Positions 15,946 through 23,948 of a DNA stretch of 44,711 nt are shown here, in pieces. Position 1 is the first letter of the stretch. The number at the start of each line of letters is the position of its first letter. This stretch comes from Bacteroidales bacterium UBA3816. Its GTDB lineage: Bacteria; Bacteroidota; Bacteroidia; Bacteroidales; P3. The stretch lies in assembly GCA_002368955.1 (NCBI GenBank), contig DFDY01000185.1, positions 1 through 44,711 on the forward strand. Direction: 5' to 3'. The notes below the pieces were generated by a model. It did no database searches. It was not told where the DNA came from and was given only the letters and a program-made list of their open reading frames with translations. Both the position numbers and the translations under genes were made by a program.

Positions 15946-16103
15946 ATAACTGACATAAAATTTATTGATGTGAACGAATTGACACTCTAGGGTGCCTTAG
16001 GCATCCGACAAGAGGCTTTTTATGCCCCTACGTCGGAGAGTTTTTTGACATAAAAAGGCACCTGCAAGTTGCGAATTTGTTCAATTTAAATTTTATCAGT
16101 TAT
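15946..16103 (+). ncRNA. Five-stem rod-like RNA element enclosing the start codon
   Basis: Five nested inverted repeats lie in one line. Stem A has 17 pairs: ATAACTGA-CA-TAAAATTTA (15946-15964, CA bulged) with TAAATTTTATCAGTTAT (16087-16103). Stem B: GAACGAATT (15972-15980) with AATTTGTTC (16074-16082), one G-U pair. Stem C: GGTGCCTT (15991-15998) with AAGGCACC (16055-16062). Stem D: TCCGAC (16004-16009) with GTCGGA (16032-16037). Stem E: AGAGGC (16011-16016) with GCCCCT (16024-16029), one mismatch, 7-base loop. Stem A covers the first two bases of the ATG at 16102 and all sequence just before it. It could be a cis-regulator of translation, a processed rod-shaped RNA (6S-like in outline), or a palindromic mobile remnant. 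I do not recognise a known class. Confidence 0.65.
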
Positions 16104-16587
16104 GAGTAGAAAAAGAATTAAACGCAATGGCGTAATGGTGGCATGGAGCAATGGCGACCGCATTCACTTGAGTTCTGAACACTTGAAGGAGTTGAATGAG
16201 GATTATTACCGCAAGTTGGACCAGATTTATGACCGCTATGGCAACCGCATGTGGACTCAACGGGCTGAGATGTTGCGTCTCGAATCTGGTCTTAAGGAGG
16301 ATTTCAGTGACCGTTTGTGGGAGTTGGACAAGCATGTGCAGAGCCTCTGCTGCCTGATGGATGCGGCAGTGATGCTGATTGACTGGGACTGTGTGGTGTT
16401 GGGTCCTGAGACTAATTACTATCACCCCAATTTGGTCATGTTCAGAATGCTGATTAGGAGATGCAGAGAACGTGTGGAACAAGACCCAACGCTGAAGTCT
16501 CTCTTTATGAACAGCAATGTTTATGGCCTATACGTAGAAATGGAGACCGTCTATGCCGACCACAAGGGACTTGGGTGGGTTGTGTGA
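16102..16587 (+). CDS. Orphan 161-residue protein of unknown function
   Basis: This is a soluble protein with no signal peptide or membrane segment. It starts basic (MSRKRIKRNGVMVAWSNGDR), continues as mainly helical, charged sequence (residues 25-80, many Glu, Lys, Arg and Leu), then has a segment with two adjacent Cys (LCCLMDAAVMLIDWDC, around 82-97). I recognise no family. Codon use and composition are like the neighbours, which supports a real gene. The ATG at 16102 is embedded in the long leader stem; a later Met (residue 12, codon at 16135) is an alternative start outside it. It is transcribed alone and is followed by a strong hairpin. Confidence 0.65.
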   Translation: MSRKRIKRNGVMVAWSNGDRIHLSSEHLKELNEDYYRKLDQIYDRYGNRMWTQRAEMLRLESGLKEDFSDRLWELDKHVQSLCCLMDAAVMLIDWDCVVLGPETNYYHPNLVMFRMLIRRCRERVEQDPTLKSLFMNSNVYGLYVEMETVYADHKGLGWVV

Positions 16588-16600
16588 GCGAGAGAATGCA

Positions 16601-16635
16601 GAATGCTGAGTGGGGTGCACCCCTACTCAGCATTC
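16601..16635. terminator. Strong hairpin between convergent genes
   Basis: GAATGCTGAGT (16601-16611) plus GGGG pairs with CCCC and ACTCAGCATTC (ending 16635), a 15-pair stem with one bulged T and a TGCA loop. It follows the orphan gene by 13 bases and precedes the rseC stop on the other strand. No T-run follows directly on either strand (a run of seven T begins about 18 bases after it on the plus strand), so it may be a processed or bidirectional end instead of a textbook terminator. Confidence 0.6.
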
Positions 16636-16664
16636 AAAAAACAGAATTCAGATTTTTTTCTTGA

Positions 16665-17084
16665 TTATTCTTCACGCTTTAGGCGGAAGGTGAACTTTTT
16701 TTGTAGTTTGTCGCGCAGGAGGTAGAGGATGAGGCCGTAAAGGCCGACGACGAGGAGGGACAGGAGGGCAGTGAGGCCGTCGCCGAGGTGCATGAGGTAG
16801 AAGGCGACAAAGGAACCCAGTAGGAGGAGCCCGGGCATGACGTAGGCAATGAGGACGGCTTTGAAACCGTTGCCGCTCTGGATGATCACGGTGACGTGGT
16901 CGCCGGGGCTGTACCGTTGCCAGTCGGCGGTTTGGACCTCGACGGTTTTGTCCTTAGAGTCGGCAAAGCCGCATTTGGCATGGGCTTCGCAGGTGGCGCA
17001 GGCACTGGAAACTCGCATTTGGACGGTGACTGTTCCAGAGGCCACTTGGGTGACTGTGCCGGGGTGGGTGGCTATTTTCTCCAT
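16665..17084 (-). CDS. rseC: RseC/MucC-family protein (SoxR-reducing system)
   Basis: This is a 139-residue inner-membrane protein. The N-terminal cytoplasmic part has the cysteine cluster SSACATCEAHAKCGF (Cys29, Cys32, Cys38) and the strand pattern HPGTVTQVASGTVTVQ. Two membrane helices follow (about 75-95 and 102-122) with a basic tail. RseC proteins act in the reduction of SoxR in proteobacteria; in Bacteroidales the gene is usually next to rnf genes, whose electron transport may be the true partner. Here it is separate from rnf. Its start overlaps the 3' end of the WG-repeat gene by 13 bases, so it is coupled to that transcript. Confidence 0.87.
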   Translation of the reverse strand: MEKIATHPGTVTQVASGTVTVQMRVSSACATCEAHAKCGFADSKDKTVEVQTADWQRYSPGDHVTVIIQSGNGFKAVLIAYVMPGLLLLGSFVAFYLMHLGDGLTALLSLLVVGLYGLILYLLRDKLQKKFTFRLKREE

Positions 17085-18355
17085 GACTTGGGGGCGTTTT
17101 TGCAGTTCTTGACGCAGCGGCCTTCGGTGTTTATCTTATGGGTTTCGCCTTTATAGATAACTTCGGCTCGTCCCCATTCGAAGGGGGAAGCCAAGTCGAA
17201 GACGGGGTTGATGTAGAAATCGCCATGGGTGTTTATGTATCCCCAGGCCCCCATCTGGACTGGGGCAAGGCCGTCACCAAACTGGTAGGCGTTCTCGAAG
17301 CAGGGGTATACGACCAACTGGCCCAGAAGGTTGCAGTAGCCGTATTTGCCATCTTTCTCCACGAGGGCCATGCCGTCGTGGAAGACGTAGGCTTCGGAGC
17401 GATAGCCGCTGTGGTCGAATTGGATGGGAAGGATGATTTTTCCGTCGGGGTCTATAATGCCCCAGTGGTTGTCAAGGGTGACGGCTGCACGTTGGTCTTT
17501 AAAAAGTCCGGCTTGGTCGTATTGGCAGGGAATGACTTCTTTCCCTTTGGAGTTGAGATAGCCATACTTGCCGTTGCGGGCCACGAGGATGCGGCCTTCG
17601 GTCAAGCCGACGAGTTCGGTATAGATGGGCGGGGTAAGTTGCTTGAACTTGTTATTGTACATGGCCAACCCTTCGTCGTCGCCTGCAAAGAGGAGCCCCT
17701 CGAACATGGAGGTGAGGATTTCAAACTTGATGGGGAAGACTTCTTTGCCTTGGCGGTCTATCATGCCATAGCGGTCGTAATTCTTGACGACGGCAACACC
17801 TTCGTTGAAGGGAAAGGCATATTGGAACCGAGGCTCTATTACCATTTTGCCGTCATGGTCAATGAAACCATATGAGACCAGCGTGCTGTCGATGTCGACA
17901 GCTACGACGGCTGTGCCTTCGTTGAAGGAGGAGGCAGCCCGATAGCGTATGGGTATGCGGAGGGTGCCAAGGGTGTCGTAATAGCCGTAGATGCTGTCTT
18001 TCATGACTAGTATCATGCCGTCGGTGGGGTAGTAAACGTCATCGAATTGGCAAGGGACTATCTGGTCACCGTTGCGATTGATGAGTCCGCAGCGGCCATA
18101 GTCCATGTAGACTTTGCAGTAGTCGCCGTGGAAGCGGTCGACGAACATGAATTTGTTGGGGACGATGACGGTGCCGTCTTCGCGCTTGAAGCCGAAGAGG
18201 TCGCCGTCCTGAGTGGTTTGGATGCCGTCGATAAAGACCAACTCACAGCCGCATGACTCGTCGTCGACATACTCCACTTTCTCCTCTTGGGCCCTGAGAG
18301 CGGGCAGCAGTGTGAGGAGGAGGGTGAGGATGATTAGTTGTTTTTTATTTTTCAT
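17072..18355 (-). CDS. Secreted WG (KWG)-repeat protein
   Basis: This is a 427-residue protein with signal peptide (MKNKKQLIILTLLLTLLPALRA). After it come about nine to ten WG repeats of about 35 residues, each of the form YGY(L/I)(N/D)xxGKxVIPxQ(Y/F)D. Examples are KYGYLNSKGKEVIPCQYDQA, HWGIIDPDGKIILPIQFDHS and KYGYCNLLGQLVVYPCFENA. Such repeats form beta-structured binding surfaces, and no enzymatic residue is implied. Near the N-terminus the DESCGCEL motif has two close Cys. It lies downstream of batE by 67 bases and overlaps rseC by 13 bases, so it may be a tail of the bat transcript or a separate unit; I see no promoter box. Confidence 0.85.
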   Translation of the reverse strand: MKNKKQLIILTLLLTLLPALRAQEEKVEYVDDESCGCELVFIDGIQTTQDGDLFGFKREDGTVIVPNKFMFVDRFHGDYCKVYMDYGRCGLINRNGDQIVPCQFDDVYYPTDGMILVMKDSIYGYYDTLGTLRIPIRYRAASSFNEGTAVVAVDIDSTLVSYGFIDHDGKMVIEPRFQYAFPFNEGVAVVKNYDRYGMIDRQGKEVFPIKFEILTSMFEGLLFAGDDEGLAMYNNKFKQLTPPIYTELVGLTEGRILVARNGKYGYLNSKGKEVIPCQYDQAGLFKDQRAAVTLDNHWGIIDPDGKIILPIQFDHSGYRSEAYVFHDGMALVEKDGKYGYCNLLGQLVVYPCFENAYQFGDGLAPVQMGAWGYINTHGDFYINPVFDLASPFEWGRAEVIYKGETHKINTEGRCVKNCKNAPKSWRK

Positions 18356-18422
18356 GGTGATACTCTTTTACCATATAGACAAAAAAAGAGGGCATTTTGC
18401 TGCAAAGGAGGGCAAATTTTTT

Positions 18423-19175
18423 TTAAATGATGGTCACTTCGTTGGTTGAAATCCATCCGGTGTTGCCGTCGGCGATGTGGATTTTGTGCCAGTCGCCAAG
18501 GGTTTCGTCGATGGCTACTTTGGTGCCTTCGTGGAGGATGAGTTTGTCGACGCTGTTGTTTTCGGGCGAGCTTTTGACTACTATCATGGGAGCAGTGACA
18601 ATGGCCTGATTGTGACGGTCGGCCCTAATGCCGGAGGCAATGGCACAGGCCAAGGCAATGATGGTGAACAACGCCACGACAAGGATGGCAATGAGCGACC
18701 GCTTGCGCCAGAGGTAGTCGCGGCTAAGGATGAGGACCGCGACCAGTGCTGCCATGACGGCAAGCAGCAAAAGCAAAATCACCCTCCAACCCGTTGGGCT
18801 GAAGGCAGAAGTGAGGGCACGGGCCCACCGGACGATGAATATTTCGGGGAGGACGGAGATTTCGTCCTCGGTCTTACTGTTGGCCAACTGGAGGTTCTGG
18901 CGGGCATCGCGAAAGTTGGGCTTCAGGCGCAGGGCCCGCTCGTAGTTGAGAATGGCCAGGCCGTATTCCTCTTGGCGATAGTAGGCATTGCCTAGGTTAT
19001 AGTATAGGTCGGCTGAGGCATAACCAGCGTCGAGGATGGCGTTGTAGGCGTTGGCGGCTGCGACGAAGTCGGACTTGCCGTAGGCGTCGTTGCCTTTCTG
19101 CATGAGCTCTTGGGGCGTTTGGGCAGAGAGGTTGACGGAGAGTAGAATGACGAATATGGCGATTATCTTTTTCAT
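18423..19175 (-). CDS. batE: BatE, TPR and SH3-like protein
   Basis: This is the last gene of the bat series. The 250-residue protein has a signal sequence (MKKIIAIFVILLSVNLSAQ), two to three TPR units (about 20-100, ASADLYYNLGNAYYRQEEYGLAILNYERAL), two membrane helices (about 129-150 and 158-178) and a bacterial SH3 domain (about 188-250, ending DGNTGWISTNEVTII). The TPR part lies in the periplasm in models of Bat complexes and would bind partner proteins. It starts 12 bases after the batD stop. Confidence 0.88.
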   Translation of the reverse strand: MKKIIAIFVILLSVNLSAQTPQELMQKGNDAYGKSDFVAAANAYNAILDAGYASADLYYNLGNAYYRQEEYGLAILNYERALRLKPNFRDARQNLQLANSKTEDEISVLPEIFIVRWARALTSAFSPTGWRVILLLLLAVMAALVAVLILSRDYLWRKRSLIAILVVALFTIIALACAIASGIRADRHNQAIVTAPMIVVKSSPENNSVDKLILHEGTKVAIDETLGDWHKIHIADGNTGWISTNEVTII

Positions 19176-19187
19176 TGTTGCGGGGGA

Positions 19188-21014
19188 TTAAATCATTACA
19201 ATCATCTCTAGGGCTTCATCGTAGATTTGTTGTTTCTTGGTGGCGGCATCGCCTGGGGCAAAGCGTGCAAAATCTACATCCTGCAGGGTTTTCATGATGC
19301 GCTGTTGCTGAGGTTCGGGAACAGACTTCTCGCGTAGGCAATCCAGGACGGTGTCACTGCTGAGGCGGGAGAGCTGGATATTGTATTTGTCGGCCAGACA
19401 GCCCCAGATGGCTTTGTAAATTTCTTCGTAGAAGCTGTTGTCGTCGCCGGAATAGAGGTGGACGGCGGCTTTCTTGAGTCGTTTGCGGGCTTCTTTGGTG
19501 GCACGGCGCAGGCGCACTCCGGCCACGTCCTGCTGGCGTAGTTGGTATTTGCGACCCATGAAGATGGCCGTGGTGGCACCGGCAAGGATGAGCCCCAGAA
19601 GGGTCCAGAACCACCATTCGATGCCCGACTGCTCCTCGCGGGGCTGGAAATGGGGAGTGCCGGTCTGGATGTAGTTGATGTCGCTGTTGAGCAGCTTGAC
19701 GTTGCTCTTATTGGTGGTGACGTTCTTCATGGAGTTAGGGTCGCCTTTGTTGATGTGGACAGGGATGGCGTCGACATGTTTGGTAACATAGCGGCCGGAG
19801 GCGGGGTCGAAGTAGGCGAAATCGAATGCGGGTATTTCATAGTCGCCTTGGCTCCGCGGGATGAGAATCCACTCGAAGGTGCGGCTGCCGCTGATGCCGT
19901 TTTGGCTGCGGTTGATGTGGTCGTTGATTTGGGGGTCGTAGACTTCGAAGACTTTGGGGAATTGGATGTCGGGGGCGTCAATGAGCATGAGGTTGCCGCT
20001 GCCGCTGATAGTGAGGCGGTAGGTGATGGCTTCGTTGGCACGGACTTCACGTGTGTCGGCTTCTCCTTTAGCGGTGAAGTTGCCAACGGCTCCATTGAAA
20101 CCCGTCGGAGCACCGCCGGGAAGGGGACGTACATTGACATTGAGGCTGTTGGTGCTGAGGTGTTTCTCGACGGCTTGGGTGGGGTTGAAGAAGGGGTCGT
20201 CGAAGAGGTCCCAGATGGAACCGGTGCTGCGGCGTTGACGCTGGACGATGGCTAGGACGTCAAGGTTGAGGGGCTCGATGGTGAGTTTGCCGCTCTCTTG
20301 TGCAAAAAGGGCACCACGGCGTATTTCGGCCACTTGGTAGTTGCGCCCGTTGACGGTCTCGTTGTACTGCCGGACACTGCCGTCCTTGGTGAGGTCTTCG
20401 CTCCAAAAGCCTTTGTTGCCGGGGAGTTTGTCAATCTGGTATTGGCTGAGGGAGACTTGGGTGTAGATCTTGTAGGTGATGATGACCTGCTCGCCTTGGT
20501 AGGGATTATTTTTGCTGAGGCTGGCGCGGGCAAAAAGTTGTTTGCTGTCGATGTTGCCAGAGGGAGCAGGTTGTGCGGCCGCCTGATGGGGTTGGCGAGA
20601 GTAGCCGTAGCCCCCTTGCTGCTGTGGCTGGGCTTGCTGGTTGCCTTTTTCGACGGTGATGGTGAAGCCTGGACAGGTGACTTTCTTGCCGTCGACGGTG
20701 CAGCTGGCTCCACCGATATTGAAGGTGCCTTCGACATCGGCCTGAAGAATATAGGTGAAGCCAAAGGTGACGGAACGGCTGGTCTTGCCGTTGATGATGG
20801 ACATGCTGGTGCTCTGCGAGGTCATGGGACCCGAGAGAACCGAGAGCCCTTTGAATGAGGGACCACGGAAGTCGGAGGCGCGGTCGTTGACCTCGTAGCG
20901 GACTTCGAACCGCCGTCCCAAATCGACTCGGCCGGGAGCCCTAACGGTGAGCTCTTGGGCCGTGGCAGAGAGTGTCAATAGTAGGAATAATAATAAATGT
21001 ACGTGCCTTTTCAT
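19188..21014 (-). CDS. batD: BatD, large periplasmic protein with C-terminal membrane anchor
   Basis: This is a 608-residue protein of the BatD (oxygen tolerance) family. It has a signal peptide (MKRHVHLLLFLLLTLSATAQ), then repeated immunoglobulin-like beta-domains (about 20-450). It carries the typical BatD phrases VNDRASDFRGPSF, NPYQGEQVIITYKIYTQV and FEWILIPRSQGDYEIPAFDFAYFDP. A membrane helix (about 472-493) and a cytoplasmic tail of about 110 residues follow. The first aerotolerance studies were in Bacteroides fragilis. The N-terminal linker holds a Gln-rich stretch (QQAQPQQQGG). It follows batC by 14 bases. Confidence 0.92.
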   Translation of the reverse strand: MKRHVHLLLFLLLTLSATAQELTVRAPGRVDLGRRFEVRYEVNDRASDFRGPSFKGLSVLSGPMTSQSTSMSIINGKTSRSVTFGFTYILQADVEGTFNIGGASCTVDGKKVTCPGFTITVEKGNQQAQPQQQGGYGYSRQPHQAAAQPAPSGNIDSKQLFARASLSKNNPYQGEQVIITYKIYTQVSLSQYQIDKLPGNKGFWSEDLTKDGSVRQYNETVNGRNYQVAEIRRGALFAQESGKLTIEPLNLDVLAIVQRQRRSTGSIWDLFDDPFFNPTQAVEKHLSTNSLNVNVRPLPGGAPTGFNGAVGNFTAKGEADTREVRANEAITYRLTISGSGNLMLIDAPDIQFPKVFEVYDPQINDHINRSQNGISGSRTFEWILIPRSQGDYEIPAFDFAYFDPASGRYVTKHVDAIPVHINKGDPNSMKNVTTNKSNVKLLNSDINYIQTGTPHFQPREEQSGIEWWFWTLLGLILAGATTAIFMGRKYQLRQQDVAGVRLRRATKEARKRLKKAAVHLYSGDDNSFYEEIYKAIWGCLADKYNIQLSRLSSDTVLDCLREKSVPEPQQQRIMKTLQDVDFARFAPGDAATKKQQIYDEALEMIVMI

Positions 21015-21028
21015 AATTCAGTCGTCTG

Positions 21029-21862
21029 TTACCAGTCTTTTTCTATCTTGTTGGAAGTGGCCGCCTCGACTCGCTTGGCGTTCTCCTTCATGGTGTTCTT
21101 TTCGTTGTTTTTCACGGCTTCGAGCAGTCGTTCGGCATCTTGTTTTTTCTGTTGTTGCTGTTTCTGCTGACGTTTCTGTTGCTCGCGGTCTTTCTTGTTT
21201 TGGGGTTGGTTCTGCTGGTTCTGTTGGTCTTGTTGGTTCTGTTGTTTTTGTTGATCGTTCTGGCCTTGCTGGTCTTTCTGCTGGTTTTGGCCGTTGTTGC
21301 CCTGCTGGTCCTTGTTGTCTTTGTTTTGGTCTTTGTTCTGGTCTTGGCCACCGCCTTGCTGCTGCTGTTGCTGCTGGGCTTGTTGGAGCAGTTTCTTGGC
21401 GTAGGAGAGGTTGTAGCGGGTGTCGTTGTTTTTAGGGTCCAACTTGAGGGCTTCTTGGTAGTCGTTGACGGCTTGCTGGAACTGCTGTATGCCTTCGGCA
21501 CGGTTGTCTTTGCCGAGGCCGTTCTTGAGGTTGCAGTTGCCACGGTTGTGGAGTATTTTGCTGCGCGTCTTGTCGTTGAGGTCGGGGGTGTCGAGGGCTT
21601 TGTTGTAGTGACTAGCGGCCTCGTCGTATTTCTTTTGCCGATAGAGGGTGTTGCCGAGGTTGTAGTGGGCGCGGTAGGCGGTGCTGTCGTCGTGGAGGGC
21701 GCGGCGGTAGTTGACTTCGGCCTTGTCGAAATGTTCCTGCTTATACTCTTTGTTGCCACGGCGTGTCTCTTTGCGGGCGGTGCTGCTTTGGGCGGCAGCT
21801 ATCTGGGTAAAAGAGAGGCAGAGGAGAAGCAGTGTTGGGTATAGGATATGTTTACTTTTCAT
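21029..21862 (-). CDS. batC: BatC, TPR protein with a Gln/Lys-rich C-terminal tract
   Basis: This is a 277-residue exported protein: signal 1-24, TPR units about 30-150 (YRAHYNLGNTLYRQKKYDEA and DTRYNLSYAKKLLQ). A very low-complexity region of Gln, Asn, Asp and Lys spans about 160-241, then a helical end (LLEAVKNNEKNTMKE). In the family the TPR part binds partner Bat proteins. The Gln-rich tract makes the other frames look like long Leu/Val-rich open frames, which are artefacts. It overlaps batB by 11 bases. Confidence 0.9.
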   Translation of the reverse strand: MKSKHILYPTLLLLCLSFTQIAAAQSSTARKETRRGNKEYKQEHFDKAEVNYRRALHDDSTAYRAHYNLGNTLYRQKKYDEAASHYNKALDTPDLNDKTRSKILHNRGNCNLKNGLGKDNRAEGIQQFQQAVNDYQEALKLDPKNNDTRYNLSYAKKLLQQAQQQQQQQGGGQDQNKDQNKDNKDQQGNNGQNQQKDQQGQNDQQKQQNQQDQQNQQNQPQNKKDREQQKRQQKQQQQKKQDAERLLEAVKNNEKNTMKENAKRVEAATSNKIEKDW

Positions 21863-22913
21863 CTTTTTGAATCAGTATTTTGTCGAGGTTGACTTTCTTG
21901 TTGCGACGTTCGAAAATGAACAATTCGGCCAGTAGGCAGACGAGGGCTGCCACCAAGGGATACTGGTAGCGGCTTTCGTACTCGCTGAACATGGCTTCAC
22001 CATAGGTGTCTTTTTCCATGCCTTCAATCATCTTGACAATTTCTTCGACATTGGAGTTGTTGTTGGCGCGGACATATATGCCTTTGCCAGCATTGGCAAT
22101 GGCGGTGAGGGTGGCCTCGTCAAGATGGGTGGTGACGGTGTTGCCGTCGCGGTCACGCTTATAGCCTACACGCTGGTTACCGCGATATTCGGGGATGGGA
22201 GTGCCAGAGGTGAGGCCCATGCCGATGGTGCAAACACGCACCCCTTCTGATGCGGCCTCACGGGCAGCGGCTACGGCATCGTCCTCAAAGTTCTCGCCGT
22301 CGGATATGACGATGATGGCACGGCCTTGCTTCTTCACCCATTCGCGGTCGGGGTCGTCGTAGCCAAAGGACTGCATGGCTTTCCCTATGGCATCGCCGAT
22401 GGCGGTGCCTTGGGCTCCTATGAGTGAGCAGTCGATTTGGTCGAGAAATAGTTTTACGGCACTGTAGTCGCTGGTGAGCGGCATCTGCACATAGCTGCTT
22501 CCGGCAAAGACAACCAGCGAGATGCGGTCGCTTCCGAGGGCACTGAGCAGATTATTGACAATGCGTTTGCTGCGTTCGAGACGGTTGGGCTGGATGTCTT
22601 CGGCCATCATGCTGTTGGAAACGTCAAGGCAGATGGCTATGTCGCTGCCGAGCCGTTCGCCTTTGACCATCTTGCTGCCTTCTTGGGGATTGGCGAGGGC
22701 TATGATAAGAAAGGCGGCCCCCAACATGATGAGTCCATATTTTGTGGACGGACGCCATGGGGAAGCATCGGGAATAAGGCGGCCGAACATGTTGCGGTCG
22801 GCAAATTGTTCAAGCCGTTTCTTATTGCGGTACTGTAGCCATATCCACACGCCCACTCCGATGGGAATGAGGAGTAAGAACCAGAGTATTGCGGGATGTT
22901 CGAAATGAATCAT
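21852..22913 (-). CDS. batB: BatB, von Willebrand factor A protein
   Basis: This is a 353-residue inner-membrane protein with N-terminal helices (about 6-26 and 58-74), a vWA domain (about 90-280) and a C-terminal helix (about 315-335). The metal site reads DVSNSMMAED (Asp97, Ser99, Ser101), a MIDAS in the form DxSNS. Later motifs are IVISDGENFEDDAV and FGYDDPDREW. A second vWA gene (batA) lies just upstream, giving a pair of like-shaped subunits in the family. Its start is 36 bases after the batA stop. Confidence 0.93.
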   Translation of the reverse strand: MIHFEHPAILWFLLLIPIGVGVWIWLQYRNKKRLEQFADRNMFGRLIPDASPWRPSTKYGLIMLGAAFLIIALANPQEGSKMVKGERLGSDIAICLDVSNSMMAEDIQPNRLERSKRIVNNLLSALGSDRISLVVFAGSSYVQMPLTSDYSAVKLFLDQIDCSLIGAQGTAIGDAIGKAMQSFGYDDPDREWVKKQGRAIIVISDGENFEDDAVAAAREAASEGVRVCTIGMGLTSGTPIPEYRGNQRVGYKRDRDGNTVTTHLDEATLTAIANAGKGIYVRANNNSNVEEIVKMIEGMEKDTYGEAMFSEYESRYQYPLVAALVCLLAELFIFERRNKKVNLDKILIQKDEK

Positions 22914-22949
22914 TGTGTTGTTTTTTCTTAGTTGTCAGCGGTTGTTTTA

Positions 22950-23948
22950 TCAGGGGGTGGAGCGATAGTAGAAGAGACCTAAGAGGATTTCCGAGAGGAG
23001 TGCTAGGCCTGCCAGTATGAGCCATCCAAGATATTGGTCCTTGGTTTGGGCATATTTGGTGACATCGATTTTGCTCTTTTCCATCTCGTCGATCTGTTTG
23101 AAAATGTTTTCGAGCGATTTTTTGTTGGTGGCACGGAAATACTGGCCTTCATTAGTGGACTCGGCCATTTGGGTGAGCAGACGTTCGTCCAGCTCTACGG
23201 GCACATTCTGGTAATGGACTCGGCCAAATTGGTCGCGGAAAGGATAGGGGGCCATGCCTTGGGTGCCGCAGCCGATGGTGTAAAGCCGTATGTTGTAGAG
23301 GGCGGCAATCTCGGCAGCACTCTGCGGGTCAACGGCTCCTTGGTTGTTGATGCCGTCGGTAAGCAAGATAATGACCTTGCTCTTGGCCTCGCTGTCTTTG
23401 ATGCGGTTGATGGCAGTTGCCAATCCGTCGCCCAGGGCGGTGCCGTCCTTAATCATGCCGCTTTTGACATCTTTGAGCTGATTGAGCAACACGGGGTGGT
23501 CAATGGTGAGAGGCACCTGAGTGAAGGCTTCGCCAGAGAAAACCACCAGTCCCATGCGGTCGTTTTTGCGCCCTTCGATAAAGTCTGAGGCCACCTTCTT
23601 GGCGGCTTCGAGACGGTTGGGCTTGAAGTCTTCGGCCAGCATGCTGCCACTGACATCCATGGCCAGCACTATGTCGATGCCTTCAACTTTCATCTCTTGG
23701 CGGCTGAGCATGGTTTGGGGCCGTGCCAGGGCTATGATAAGTGCTCCCACAGTCACCATGCGAAGGGCGAAAAGCAAGGGGTAGGTGCGTTGCCTGAAAG
23801 TCTTGCGGATGCCTTTGAAGAATGCAATATTGGAAAACTGAAGGGCCGGTTTCTGCTTGCGGTAGCGGAAGATATACCATGCCACCATCAGTGGTATGAT
23901 GAGAAGCAGCAGGAGCAGGTATGGGTGGGCAAAAGTGATGTGGTTCAT
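22950..23948 (-). CDS. batA: BatA, von Willebrand factor A protein
   Basis: This is a 332-residue inner-membrane protein similar to BatB: N-terminal helices (about 8-26 and 58-75), vWA domain (about 90-290) with a complete MIDAS motif DVSGSMLAEDF (Asp98, Ser100, Ser102), VIILLTDGINNQG and a C-terminal helix (about 308-327). It binds a divalent metal and is thought to interact with the periplasmic Bat proteins. Its ATG overlaps the stop of the preceding gene by 4 bases. Confidence 0.93.
   Translation of the reverse strand: MNHITFAHPYLLLLLLIIPLMVAWYIFRYRKQKPALQFSNIAFFKGIRKTFRQRTYPLLFALRMVTVGALIIALARPQTMLSRQEMKVEGIDIVLAMDVSGSMLAEDFKPNRLEAAKKVASDFIEGRKNDRMGLVVFSGEAFTQVPLTIDHPVLLNQLKDVKSGMIKDGTALGDGLATAINRIKDSEAKSKVIILLTDGINNQGAVDPQSAAEIAALYNIRLYTIGCGTQGMAPYPFRDQFGRVHYQNVPVELDERLLTQMAESTNEGQYFRATNKKSLENIFKQIDEMEKSKIDVTKYAQTKDQYLGWLILAGLALLSEILLGLFYYRSTP

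Noticed and set aside
15990..16062. Rho-independent terminator inside the leader
   Set aside because: The GC stems are not followed by a T-run; the T-stretch at 16041-16046 lies inside the structure, between the strands of stems C and D.
15946..16103. 6S RNA or known riboswitch
   Set aside because: The rod shape resembles 6S RNA, but it overlaps a start codon and I cannot match it to conserved sequence of any known riboswitch or 6S group; recorded as a new structured element only.
21112..21844. Overlapping frames rich in Thr/Asn/Lys or Leu/Val inside batC
   Set aside because: They arise from the CAG/CAA-rich low-complexity tract of BatC read in other frames.
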